From: Toxotes chatareus
Taxonomy: Eukaryota > Chordata > Actinopteri > Toxotidae
Assembly: GCA_016801885.1 (NCBI GenBank)
Contig: CM028905.1
Coordinates: 12,180,706 to 12,244,705 of the forward strand
Reading direction: 5' to 3'
Length of the DNA stretch: 64,000 bases
Shown: positions 25,801 through 39,218 of the stretch, in pieces
Layout of the letters: each line of letters starts with the position of its first letter
Numbering within the stretch: the first letter of the stretch is position 1
Translations under genes and position numbers: made by a program
Notes under the pieces: generated by a model
Seen by the model: the letters and a program-made list of their open reading frames with translations, nothing else
What the model was told of the DNA's origin: nothing
Database searches by the model: none

Positions 25801-28800
25801 GATTGTCTTTTAGTGGTTGGTGTGCTTTGGAAATATGGTTAACTCTTAATGCTACAGGTACCTCCCTCAGGTTTACTTCTATTATTTTCAGTCACTGTCA
25901 GTCTAGTGCAAATTCTTTAGGTGTCCCAAATCTGTTGTTCTTGTCCATCACACCTGTAGGAACTTAATTTGTTGTATACTGTCAGGTGGAGCTTGTCAAA
26001 CCCTGCTGTGTGAATCAGTTATGCTTAACTGCAGTTCTCTTTTTGCCCTGTAGGTGGTGACATTCCTTCACACTTTGCTGCTTTGTGAGAAGCTCGATTT
26101 CACTACAGCCCTGGTGGTTTGTCCCCTGAACACTGTCCTTAATTGGCTCAACGAGTTTGAGAAGTGGCAAGAAGGAATGAAGGATGAGGAGAGTTTAGAG
26201 GTAAAGAGGTTTCAAGTTGATCATATTTGACAGCAGCATCAAATTTGTTTTTTGTTTTTTGTTTTTTTTAACGTGTGTGTGAGCATTTGTTCTTCATCAC
26301 ACCCCTAATTTATGACTTCTTTGTCTTTTAGACTACACACAGTGTATTGATCTTTGGTGTGTTTAACAGGTGACCGAACTGGCCACAGTAAAAAGGCCAC
26401 AAGAGCGAGCATACGCCCTCCAACGATGGCAAGAGATGGGCGGCATTATGATCATCGGCTACGAGATGTACCGAAACCTGACGCAGGGCAGGAACATCAA
26501 AAGCAAGAAGCTCAAAGAGACCTTTCAGAAGACACTGGTAGATCCAGGTATGGTTCTGCATAATGCGGTTGTATGTTAGAATAGTGCCTTAAAGCAGGCA
26601 AAATTAGTTCACTTTATGTATGAGCTTTAATGAGAGTGTGAACAGGAAAAGGCTTAATCTGATATTTTCAATTCTGATTTGGGCCTTTTTCACTTTTGAT
26701 GTCTCAAAAACGATGTTGGTAATTAGCTTTTAAATCACTCCAAGGTTATTTTCATTATTTGGGAAAGATATGTTTTCAAAAGCATGTTGTTATACTTAAT
26801 TCCAAATTGACAGCTGACATCCACTATAGACTGATGCACTGACACCAAATGTGGCATATGCCAGATTAGTCTGTTTCACATATTTGCATCTGCTTGAGTT
26901 TACCAGTGCTAATGACTTTGATAGTATTTGTAAATGGGTGTCAGTTTAGGATTGGCCACATTAAAATTGGCCTAAAATGATATGTAATCAAAAGTGAAGC
27001 GATCATTAAAGCTTGAAAGTGTAAAAGAAATCTCAGAAGTCCTCCTTCTGTTGTTAACACCAGTTATTAACTCATACCGTTGTGACTGTATAAATTAGCC
27101 TAATGACCTGATCTGATGACTGATCCTCTTTCAAATATGTTTCCAGCTGTTGTTCCTCCTATTGTTAAGTTTTTCTTTTTGCTCGTTCACTTACACCAGG
27201 TCCAGACATGGTGATCTGTGATGAAGGTCACATCCTGAAGAACGAGGCATCTGCGGTGTCCAAAGCGATGAACTCTATCAGGACGAGGAGGAGGATTGTG
27301 CTGACGGGAACTCCTCTGCAAAACAACCTTATTGAATGTGAGACTGCCTGGTTGCGATCCTTATCAAAAAGAAAAAAAAAAAGAACACGAGAGTTGTCTT
27401 CGGTATTTCTAAAACTTCTAATCTTTGTCTCCTAACTAGACCATTGCATGGTGAACTTCATCAAGGAAAACTTGCTTGGGTCAGTTAAGGAGTTCAGGAA
27501 CCGCTTCATTAATCCCATCCAGAACGGTCAGTGTGCTGACTCCACACTTCATGATGTCCGGATCATGAAGAAGAGGGCTCACATCCTCTACGAGATGCTG
27601 GCTGGCTGTGTCCAGGTAAAAAAAAAAAAAAAACTGGCTAAGACAATCAGCTCAGGTTTAATTTAACCACCCCCTCTTTGTCTCCTGAAACGAATGATTT
27701 ATTTCTGCTTCTCACAGAGGAAGGATTACACAGCGCTCACCAAGTTCCTGCCTCCAAAACATGAATATGTGTTATCAGTTAGAGTGACTCCAATCCAGTG
27801 TAAGCTCTACAGATACTATCTGGAGCACTTCACAGGTGAGAGCCATGCTTTAATGACGCCTTTCTTTTTTTTTTTTTATCAATGTATTTTTGTTGCACCG
27901 GAGCAAAGGGTGTTGAATACGTCAGTGCCACTTGCTTGCTTGCTTGGTCTTTCTGGGTGTTAGGAGCAGCTGAGCCTCTAGGGGCTGCTAGCAGGGCTTT
28001 TACAGAATCAGGCCTGATTGCCCAGACAGGCATTTAGCCTAGTCTTAGACTTAAACAAAATTCAATTGAAAATTCCACCGGAAAACTTGCATAGTCTAGG
28101 ACGAGGCTAAATCCTGCTGCAGGAGTCTTGTTTCTCTTATAAGTGCTCTCTTGACTGGATGTCATTTACTCAGACAAGGTTTTTAGATAAATGGAAGGCC
28201 TTTCTGGTCTCTCACTTTTTCATGCTGTATTGTTAAGTCGTTTAGTGGACTTTTCTCTCTGAATGTGGCCCACGACATGTGTGTGTGAGTGAGTGAGTGT
28301 GTGTGCGTGCGTGTGTAAGAGCGGCAGCTGGCAGAGTGCCGCAGGCAGGGTTTAAGCCCAGTTTCCCACGTCTCCCTAATGAAGAGCTCTGGGAGAGAGG
28401 GAACAGAGGGTGGGGGGTAAATGTGGGGGGAGGGAAGGTGGGGGCATAAAGGAAAGGGAAAAGAAATTTTGAGGCAGGAGGGGCCAGAGGTTTTACACCA
28501 AAAGCGAAAACAAAGAACAGGAGAGCCGGTATGTAAGAAGAGGAGTGATTGGGGGGCGGGGAGGCAACGTTTGGTGGTATGTGCTGTGGCTCATTAGGCT
28601 GGGTTGTCCACAGGGCACAGTGCTGATGTTGTGACTGTGGTTCTGGACCTCCACAGTGCTGTCTTTGCACCCAAGACCACCAGTCAGTCTGCAGGGTGGG
28701 AATGGCCACAGATGTTTCCCTCCTTCTTCCACTGCCTATTTAAAACCCACCATAACCTCTGACCTCCTGGGGTCAGCGCAGGCCGACATGCAGAGCAGGT

Positions 28801-31800
28801 ACAGTGTTGATATTTCAGCAGCGGCCCCACTGAAACCGCTGATTGATCAGAGTTTACACACTGTAGACTGGACATTTCTGTCAAAGATGAGTTTTCACTC
28901 AGTGCTTGGTTTGATTTGTTTTGTGAGAATAACAAGGATTTTACTCCAACTTGTCCACAGTCAGGCGGTTAGGTGTGGAGATCGAGGTTCAGTTTTTGTT
29001 GCGTTGTGTTTTCCACACTTGTCCGTACGTATGAAGGGATTGAGGACACGTTGTCAAGTACGTAATGCAAACACACATCCATCTTCCTCCTCGCACTCTT
29101 TCCCTTGTGTGCAGGTGTGGGGAATGCTTTGGAGGGGGGCCGGGGCCGTGCGGGGACCAAACTCTTCCAGGATTTCCAGATGCTCAGCAGAATCTGGACC
29201 CATCCCTGGTGCCTTCAGCTGGACTACATCAGTAAAGAAAACAGGGTAGGGCTGTGGAAGACAAGACTAAACCACACTAAACACTAACTCAAAAACTGGG
29301 AATACATTAGCACAAATCACACACACACACACACACACTGCACAGAAACAATAGGAACGTGGTGCTGACAGGTCATGCATACCGGGGAGAACAACACACA
29401 CATTGCCACTGTGGCAGAATTTTTTCCTTATTCATCATTTCTGCAACCCGCGATCAAGGTCTCAGTGTTTGCTTGACCTATATCACCACATAGCCGAGCC
29501 TCACACAAGTGCCCTCTCTCTCTCTCTCTCTCTCTGGCAGGGTTTCTTTGATGAGGACAGTATGGACGAGTTCATCGCTTCAGAAACAGAAGAATCCTCT
29601 ATGAGCCTTACCTCCGAGGACGAGAAGATTAAAAAGTAAAATCTGATTCACCGCCTTTTTTCCTGTCTTTGCACATTTAAGCAGAGGTGTCCTCTTTTAA
29701 CTGCCCTTCTCTGTTGCATCTGTTACTCTCACTGACCCTGTCTCTTCCACTGTTCCTCCTCCCTGATAGGAAAAAGAAGCAAGGGAAGGGAAAAAAGAAG
29801 GGATCTGAAGACTCGGACAGCGATGATGTAGAGGTCATCAAGGAGTGGAACACCAGCTCTCGGGGCAGAAATGGAGAGGGCAGAAACAGAGCAGAGTCTG
29901 TCGATGAACGTAAGTCTGGTGTATTTACTGCATAGCGGAAGGCATCATGAACAGAGCTGTACATTTGCTACTTTCCTCTGTAAAACAAATTATGCCATTC
30001 ACCACTGATTTCCATGTATCCAGGACAGTAGCCTTGCAGAAGCTGCACACACTGCAGCTGTAGTGTACCAGAAAAAACATTGATGTAATATTGAGGCTCA
30101 GTGCTGATGAAACTTGATGTCCTTCTTACAGCTCGTTGTTCTGAGACTTGACACTGTCTGCATGAAGACTAATCTGTATAACTTTATGCATCGCGAACAG
30201 CTCGGCCCTCTGGCTCAGCACCAGGGAGCCCCACTCCTGACTGGTACAAGGAGTTTGTCACCGAGGCTGACGCGGAGATCCTGGAGCACTCTGGAAAGAT
30301 GATGCTCCTCTTTGAGATCCTGCGCATGGCAGAGGAAGTGGATGATAAAGTGTGAGTGTGTCTGTATTATGCTGTTGGTTTTCACTGTGACCGGAAAGTG
30401 TTTGGGTTAACCACACAGTTAATGACATATCACTGTAATCAAGTGATAGCGGTCTAACTTCTGTCCTTGTGCGTCCACAGGTTGGTGTTCAGTCAGTCTC
30501 TCATCTCTCTGGATCTAATTGAGGATTTCCTTGAACTGGCTTGCAGAGCTAAAGATGAGGACAAAGTCTCTCCATACAAAGGTACATTTCCAGCGCAGTC
30601 TCTGTCGACATGTCTGTTAACCTTACTTCACTGAATGATCCTACATTTGCCAATGATCAGCTTCTCTGTGCATGTTAAGGTTTGAGAGGCTGCTCTTGGT
30701 TTCATGATGTGCTAAAATCACCAAGCAATGTGTAATATTCTAAGCCAGCTACTGACTTATGGAGCTTGAGGAGTCCAATTGTCTATTCCCAGGTTCATTT
30801 TTGTGGTTTTACACTGTCGTCTTTGAACTGACTGAACTGTGTGTGAGATGTTAAAAAAAAAAAAAAAGTTGACATCGCTTTAGAGGAGGCTGAAGTATTT
30901 TCATATGGAGAAGCATGTTTCACACTCGTAAGACAGCCCACATGCAACATGTACTCTTGTAATCGCTGGTTTGCTTATTACCCTTAAACACACACAGACA
31001 CACACATACACACCGCCGCTGGTGTAAGGTCATGTTCCTAATTAAACGTCAGCAGCTGTTTTTGCTTTCATTTTGAAAATGATTAGACCTTGACTTTTTA
31101 TTCCCCAAAAAAATGTTTGCTCAAGGGTTTGTAATTTGTAATGAAAAGATCACAGTGCCGTAATTGGAAACATACCGAAATGTTGGTTGTGAAGGCTGGT
31201 AGGGGGATCGGCCATCTTGAAGGCTAAACACGGCTGGCCTCTAACAAACACAGGCATCTATCTGCTGTCTGCCAATACCCAGAACTAAGCTCTTTTGACA
31301 GGGAAAAGGGGCCTGGCTGATGGTGGCGTGTGTGTTTTTGAAGGCTTTGTGGAGCATAGACGGTGATGTTGAATAGTCAAAGCAGGTTTCATAACTGTAA
31401 TGTGTCTGTGAAGGTGAAGGCAAGTGGTTCAGGAACATTGACTACTATCGCCTGGATGGCTCCACTAATGCCACTACCAGAAAGAAGTGGGCTGAAGAGT
31501 TTAATGACACCAGCAACACAAGGTAATGTGCCTTAAACAACACAGAACAACAGTAAGACCAAACTTCACACAGACATTTGAAACTATAGAAACACTTCGA
31601 TTTAAAGTGCATCTTGAAGCAGAATTCTTGACAGCTGATAATCATGTAATCCTTACTAACTCTCCTGTTTGTCTCCCTCTCCTGTACGTTCCCAGAGGTC
31701 GTTTGTTCCTCATCTCAACGCGAGCCGGTTCCCTCGGCATCAACCTGGTGGCAGCCAACAGGGTCATCATCTTCGATGCCTCTTGGAACCCCTCCTACGA

Positions 31801-34800
31801 CATCCAGAGTATCTTCAGAGTCTACCGCTTTGGCCAGCTTAAGACCGTCTACGTCTACAGGTTCCTCGCCCAGGTGAGCTTGATGGGCTGCTTTGTTTAT
31901 ATCTATGGATGCTCTGTTTGACAGGCCGCTCGTCATTAGCTGATCAATGTGTAAAACACATCACCTGTTATCAGCCAAACTCCATTTCTGCTGCTTAAGT
32001 ATTACATTTCTCTTTATCTGTTTCTGACACATCGAAAGTTACTGGTTTAAGTTAAATCCTAAGAACTATTATTGGTGAATGTGTGCTGAACCTCAGTGGC
32101 TTCAGGGACGTTACTCATAATTTCATTCTTCTCTTTTAGGGTACAATGGAGGAGAAGATTTATGAGCGGCAGGTCACCAAACAGTCTTTGTCATTCCGGG
32201 TGGTGGACCAGCAGCAGATTGAGAGGCACTTTACAATGAACGAGCTGGCCGAGCTCTACACCTTCGAGCCGGACTTGTTGGACGACCCCTCAGAGAAGAA
32301 AAGCAAGAAAGCCACACCCATGCTCCCTAAGGTGAACATTCATATGTGTATGCCATTTATGTATTCTGATAGTTAAAACATGATTTGATGCTGGGCTACA
32401 CATCTTTTTAGGAATTAAATTTAGGATAAACCAGACGTGTAATTGGTGTTTGAGGAACCACTGACTGAGATTTCATGGTTTTCTTTAGTCTGATCCCCAG
32501 AGGAAATGCAGAAAAGCAAGCTGAAACCCATTAACAGTAGTAAAATAGTCTTTTATCCTTCAACAAACATGGCACAGAATGCCATTTTAAATGCCAAGCT
32601 CATTTTTCCAAACTTGCACCAAGTAGTATGTTCTTTCTTTTGAAGTTTAGCACTTCAGTGATAAACTGTTATTTAGATGCAGTGCCAGCTTGTATCCTGC
32701 TTGGCCTTTCCAGGATCTTTCTGTTTCTTCTTGTTTCCTTTCATAATCCTGCGCTCGCCTCCTCTCTCCTTAATGCAGGTGCTGTGTCACTATTCGGGCC
32801 CCCTGGGGTTTAATAAGAACACACATCCCTTACATGGGCCATCCAACCCCGCACAGCTGCACAGATTTGTCTGTTTACTGCTATTTACTAAATAGTCTTC
32901 TTATTGCAACATTGCCGCTGCCCTGCTATAAACCTACACTCTTCTTTTTTTCTGTTTTCATTCATTCCTTGCTGTCTTTTACTTCTCTGCTTATCTTTGA
33001 ATTGCTCCCATCCTTTCATACTCATTCCTTCTTTTTTTTTTTGCGGTCTTGGGGTTTATTCAGATCATCCTAAGTGGCTTTACCTCTTTGTTTTGGTTTG
33101 ACCTGGGTTACTTCGCAGAAATCTGTAAACAGACTGGATAAAAGAAACACTCTATATCCAACCTGGTTCCTCTTTCTCTGGACAGTCAAGAGGCCTTTCA
33201 GTGCGCGCTGAAGGAAAATCTCTTTCATTTACACAGTCAAAAGATCTTTATCGCGAGTCCCTTCACGAGCATTAACAGGTAGGAGCTCTGCGTGAATCCA
33301 CTCAGCCGGCAGCTGATATCATTGCTCTCACCTTCCATATCCCTCTAAAGCAGGAGTAGCCTACTTAGAGCGCAGCGGAGCACAGTTGGAGATTTGAAGA
33401 GGAAAGATGTGTTCATTGAGCCGCGGCCTGTTAGATGTGTATGATCTTTAATGAGCCCGGTGACATTTATGTGACACAGTATTAAAGACGGAGAGGCTGA
33501 CAAACTCTTTAACTAGCCGACCTGTTTTGGCCAGGGGGTTAACTATGATGTGGCAGCAGGACTGCAGTACTACGGAAGGAATTTGCCGTCTGGAATGATG
33601 CGAAGATGAGTCAGACACCCTCCATCACTTTCAGCCAACAAACGCTTTGCACAGAAGGAGAAAATGATTCGAGCCACAGTAGAAAGAGTTTTTTGCTACT
33701 TCTTCTCCTCCTCAGCTCTTCACGCTGGGATGAGCTGTTTTCTCAGCCAGAGGGGGGGCATATTGCTTTAAAACTCGGGTCACGCAGGCCACAGGGGCAG
33801 TGGTTATAACATTTGTGCTTAAGAAGCTGAGTCGGACTTATTTTTGTCTCATTCTTCTCACGTAGTGGGAAAACTCAAAACAGAATAATGTTTTCTCTGT
33901 TATCACTCCACCTACCTCCTCTGCTGTTAAGCCTCTCTGTATGTCCTCACCCTGCGTATATCCTGTAGCTGTCATTACTTCACCTCCTTCACTTTATATC
34001 CTACCTCCATTTCCACTCCCCCCTCCACCTTGTCCGTACCGATGTCCCCACTCTTGTCCCCCGTCGGCCATTACCCCACCCCGGCTTCTGCCTGCCATCT
34101 TCACGACCATCTGTTGCCCTGACTCGCCGCTCTGCCTCCGAATGTTCAAAGCGAGCTCAGTAAAGTTGTTTTTCTTTTTCTCCCTCTGGCCTCCCCTGCA
34201 TGATGAAGGGTTATTATTTAAACCCCCCTCTTAAAGATGTCTCTCCGCTCTTCAGAGAAACTAATTGGAGACAAAGGAAGCAGGCGCACTTCCCCCTAAT
34301 GACAAAGAAGGTCTTCGCAACCCAGACATGAGATTTTGACTCCCCACCCACCCTTACCTGTTTCCTGTTCATCACTCTTGTATCTTCCATCTGTCACACG
34401 GCTGCTCTCACAGGGCGCAATGCACATGGTTAGTTTGTGGACAATTTTTATGCAACGTCCACAGTGTTCCCTACAAGAGTTGCTGCACTGTACACTGTCG
34501 GTCAAGCTGGCAGGCCCTGGGCGTACATCATGTATATGCTCTCAGCAGGTGATGGCTACAGTGGTCATTAGGCTCTGCCAGGTACACTGAAAGGCTTTGG
34601 GGAGGCTGGACTCGAACCACAGTGTAGACAGGAGAAGACTGGAGCAAATAAGCCACGCCATGTTTCTCTCATTAGGGGTAGGAAGTCACTTTGACCTTAA
34701 AGGAAAATTTCCTCCTTGAATACTCTGTAAGCGTTATATATCATCAATCAGTGATGGTCAGTGGATTCCAGGACTTAATTTGTGATGCGAGTGTTGCTGT

Positions 34801-37800
34801 GTACCCGCCCTCCACTTACCCCTGCTACTTATACTTGGGTAAGTGGTTTCTCACACTTCCCAGAATGCTTTTTGCCAGCTTTCAGAAACATGCCTGAGCT
34901 TGTTGCATTGCAGGTGGAGAGAGAGCGCTAATGACAGTAACAGCAAGACACCGAGTTGGTGCAGGTGAGAAAAAGCGAGAGCCATGGGCCTCATTTGCTG
35001 CGTTCAGTCTGTGGGGACTGCTGTTCGTGGAGATGCCGGCGACTGCCTTTTATATTTGTTGAGCATCAACTTGGAATAAGATGATTTTAGAAATAGGTTT
35101 TTGTTTGTTGTCTGTGTGTCACTGATTTTATTCAGTTAATAAAGATCATAAAATGGGCTTAGAAATGCACAGAGCACTGACAATGCCTGTTTTTAAACAG
35201 CGTTGTGTAATGGCCTAAATTTTGCGAGAAGACATTTGAGCACCGGTCAGATGATGGAACAGCCTCTAAAACCCCCTTCTTCTTCGTATTGGGGGCAGTT
35301 GTGTGTGTCTGAATGACCATTTCCAGGAGAGACTGTTTGAAAACGTGCTGTCATCCCCACATTTCACTGATATCACATCTCCCCCCTCTCTATGATGGCA
35401 GGCTTTTCACCCCTTGGGGAACTGCCCTTTACATCCAGTTAAAACTGAGCACCACCTCACTACCTTTCCACTCCCACACTCCAAACTACTACAGCCAGTG
35501 CGCAGCTGGCTTCTCACTTCAGATTAATTCAGAAACCAATTTATTTGACTTGGTCCTCTTTCAGAGTACAGTTGCACCATCATACTCTCGTTGACTCCTG
35601 CTCGTCCAGCGGCAGCTGGGTTGGCCTTAACAGCGAGCTTGTGTAAAAATACGCCCCCCTACTACTGCTAGCCGAGGCTTGTTTTTATAGGAATGTGGTA
35701 TGTTTATTGTCTTTGTTTAGCCCTTTTTGACATGCATGATTTTGTTTCTTTGTTAACTGACTGACAGCTAGATAAACCCTCTGACTTGTATGCAGGCCCT
35801 GGAGGGTGTAAAGACAGCGTGGTCCAGAGGCCAGGGGTGGCCTCCTAATGTCAGGCACTGCGCCCATACTTTCTGCAGAGGAACTGTTTAGAGTAGGCCA
35901 GTAGGGTGATGTGTCTCATTTGTGTGCAGCTGGGGGAGAGAGCGTTTTGACCGGCTATGTTTAGACATTACAAATATCTCAGCCACTCGCATTTCTCCTG
36001 TCTCGGCCCCCCTCTGTTGCTATGGTTAACGCACCTGTGCGTCAAAAGCAGTTTCTGGCGGACACAGCCACTTTGAATACTTTCTAAAACTCCCAGACAA
36101 CTCAAGAAACTAGTTGCATTAGTCAGGACAACTGAGGATCTCCGTCACTTTCCCACTTCAAGGCTTGTTTTTCTCTTCATTATGGTCTCTTGTATCACTC
36201 TTCTCTTCATGTTGTGATCCAATCAGACATCTGCTCTCTCACCATATCTTTCCAACCTTAATACCTTTCATCTCTCCTCCTGCATATTTAATGCTTCCTG
36301 TGGTGTTTTTCTCTGTTAAGTAGAGGTTTATTGTTGTGGCAATGACAGAAATGAAATAAAACTGTGACTGTAGAGGCGTAGTTAAAGCATTCTCAACACA
36401 ATAACTGGCCGTTTAGGTGCAGGAAATTGGGTTAACATGGTTGAGAATGTTCTCAGCTCGCGAAAGTATCTGATAACGCAGCCAAAAACCCTGCCTGCGT
36501 ACAACCCACTGCTATTAATGCAGGCGGGTGTTTAATTGCATCAGACCTTTTACAGTTAAGCGTCACCTAAAGTCTATTGGTAAAGTACGCGTGGGTGCCT
36601 GTGCCAAGTTGTAAAGCCTACATGAGGCCCGCTTATGTCGACTCCCAGGTTTTCATCTTTGCGATGTGAGAGCTGCCGAGTTTGAAAACTGCTTTACATC
36701 ATTTATGGACTGCTGGCAGGTTAGCCATTTTCATAATATATACATGTACAAGAATTTGGCTTAAGAAGGACATAAATTGTTCTCTCAATGGAAGGAATGG
36801 AAAAGGCTTCATACAGTGGTACATGTCGTCCCTGTTGGATGCCTTGTTTGATCGGTATACCAATTCTTACTCTAAGGGTTTTTTTTTTTTTTGGTGCTCT
36901 GCTGACCCCTTTCTTTGCCCTGTTTTACAGTCCGCTGAAGCCAAGACATCCAGCTTAGCCCTTGCTTTACATTTACAGCACATTTGCAGACCTGATGTTG
37001 AATAAAAGGCACTTTTTCCACAGAAGTGTTGTTGAGAATCAAGACTAGCAGATTAGCAGGCTCTCGCTGAGACCAAATCTGTTGATCATTCAGTCTGAAG
37101 TCTTGAGCTTGTCCTCAGACTTGGCCTGCCACCTCCATTATTACATCTGAAAACATAAACACACACTCAGATGCCAAATACCAAAATTCCTTTGTAGATT
37201 TCACGCTTTAGAAATACTCACCCTGCTCCCCATATTTCTTCTCATAAGAAGGGGGAAAAAAAACACAAATCTAGTTGAGTGGGGTAATTTACCTCTTTCC
37301 CTGTCTGAGCATCTGCCCACCCAGCGTCTCTCTTGCTTTCTCTTTTCCCCTGCAGTAAAGCGATAGGCTTCACCGTGCAGCTCCATGAGGATGACAATAA
37401 CCCAGGTCAGGTTACCTACAATCATTAGTGCTGGCTCGGGACACACAAACACACACTCTGAGCACAACAGGGATGGGAGATGGACCAGACCACCCCAGAG
37501 CCATTGCTGGTGGGGATTACTTGGGTATCCCAGAATGCACTGGGTTCCAGTGGGGAGTGTCTGCACTGTCATTTGACCTGCGCCTCCACTAACCCGTTAC
37601 CCGGTCGACAGCCAGGAGTGCTCCTCTTTCATTCATTTGGATAAAACCTACACACACTTTGACTTTGTACATGCTTAACTAGTTTCAGCTTTTTCCATAC
37701 ATAGCTTAAATGTAAGTGGTTTAACACTAATGAACTACAGCAATGACCAGAAAATGAAAACAAACTCCCCAGTCTGGTCTGTCTTTAGCAAGGCCACGGC

Positions 37801-39181
37801 TTTTTCTGATGAGCGGAGCAACCTGGATGTTTTTCACAGTATGAGAGTTTCTGTTTATACCAGCAAACAGATGAGAAGCTGCCAGCTCTTGTCGTGGACT
37901 TGTGCCTGTTGGCTGTAGTTGTCATTGACTTAAAAATAATCCAGCTCAATCTGCTTTATTTAAGAATCCGTGCAAAGCCGTGCAAAGCATTGCAGGAGTT
38001 GACTTGTCCCTTTTTAAAACAAGGGAAATTCCTGGTCCCGTGATGCAAAAGACCTGTTTTGTTTGTTTTTGTGTCACAGTTAGAAGCACCTGCCTTTATT
38101 CTCCTCCTTCAGTCAGGACAACAGACCAGTCACAAAGCAGAGAGGTGGAAATTTGTAGATGATTATCTTTTATGACTGTGACTGGCAAACCAGCTTGCCC
38201 AGATGAAGGTCTGAGTGGCCAGTGGATCATCCTCATTGTCACTGCCAAGTCAGATTTGGACTTTGTCATACTATGCATGTTCAGTGCCAACATAAGTGCC
38301 TGCGCTGGCATCTGCCGTGGCCTTTATTTGACCTCGCGCTCACCTATTTTGGCAGAACAAACCCCGATGGATGCCTTTTATCCGAGTCAGGCCAACAGGC
38401 TCTCCTGTGCTTTTATGTCCTAATTAGAGAGCAAAGGAGCAGCTGAATCGTTGGCTGTGCCTCTGCTCTGAAATGTCTGGTCGTTCAGGGGTGGCCTGGT
38501 TTTGTCCTGATTGAGTGTGATGGCTGGGAAACATAAACATGTGTCAGCGAGGAGCACAGTTGGATCCAGGGCCCAAGTTTTGGAGGCTGATGGGTATGCG
38601 GGTGAGAATCTCTGCGGCACATACCTGTTTCAAGCACCTTACCTGTCATTCTCTCTGGAGTTGCGGAGACTCTAAAAATAGGCCCTTGTCTTGTTTTCTT
38701 GCTGCTCGCTTCTCCCCCACTTTGAAGGATCCAGTTTCACTCCGTCTGGCTGGGTGTCTATTTTCACTTTATTCATTACAGGTTTGCAATCACTGCTTAA
38801 TTTCATATTATGTCATTTCTATGTTGTATTTTTTGCCTCCTTAATACCACCAAGGATTCATTTTGTTTGCAACTTCACACTCAGTTTAGGAGCAGTCGGG
38901 GCCCCTGAATCGGTCCGTGTGGAGGTTAATGATGCAACTTATGTGTGACGTTTGTTTCCACATTGCAAAATTCCAGTTTAATGTAAAGCTAAGTCGAGAC
39001 AAAGAAAAGTAAACGTGCTGCAGAGAGAGTAATTTAAACCATGTTTGTGCGAGTGGAGCCTGGCCCAGCTCTCTTAATTTTACTCAGGTATTGTTTTCAA
39101 TAACAGTGTAGTCATGGAAATCAGAGTCCTTTAAAAAAAAAAAAAAAAAAGTTTGTTTTTCTTTAATCTTCTTTCAGACAA

Positions 39182-39218
<37 letters not shown>

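Noticed and set aside
28656..29249. 197-codon plus-strand open frame, one of the longest in the window
   Set aside because: It spans atrx intron 21 into exon 22 in a different reading frame from ATRX, so it is a chance frame.
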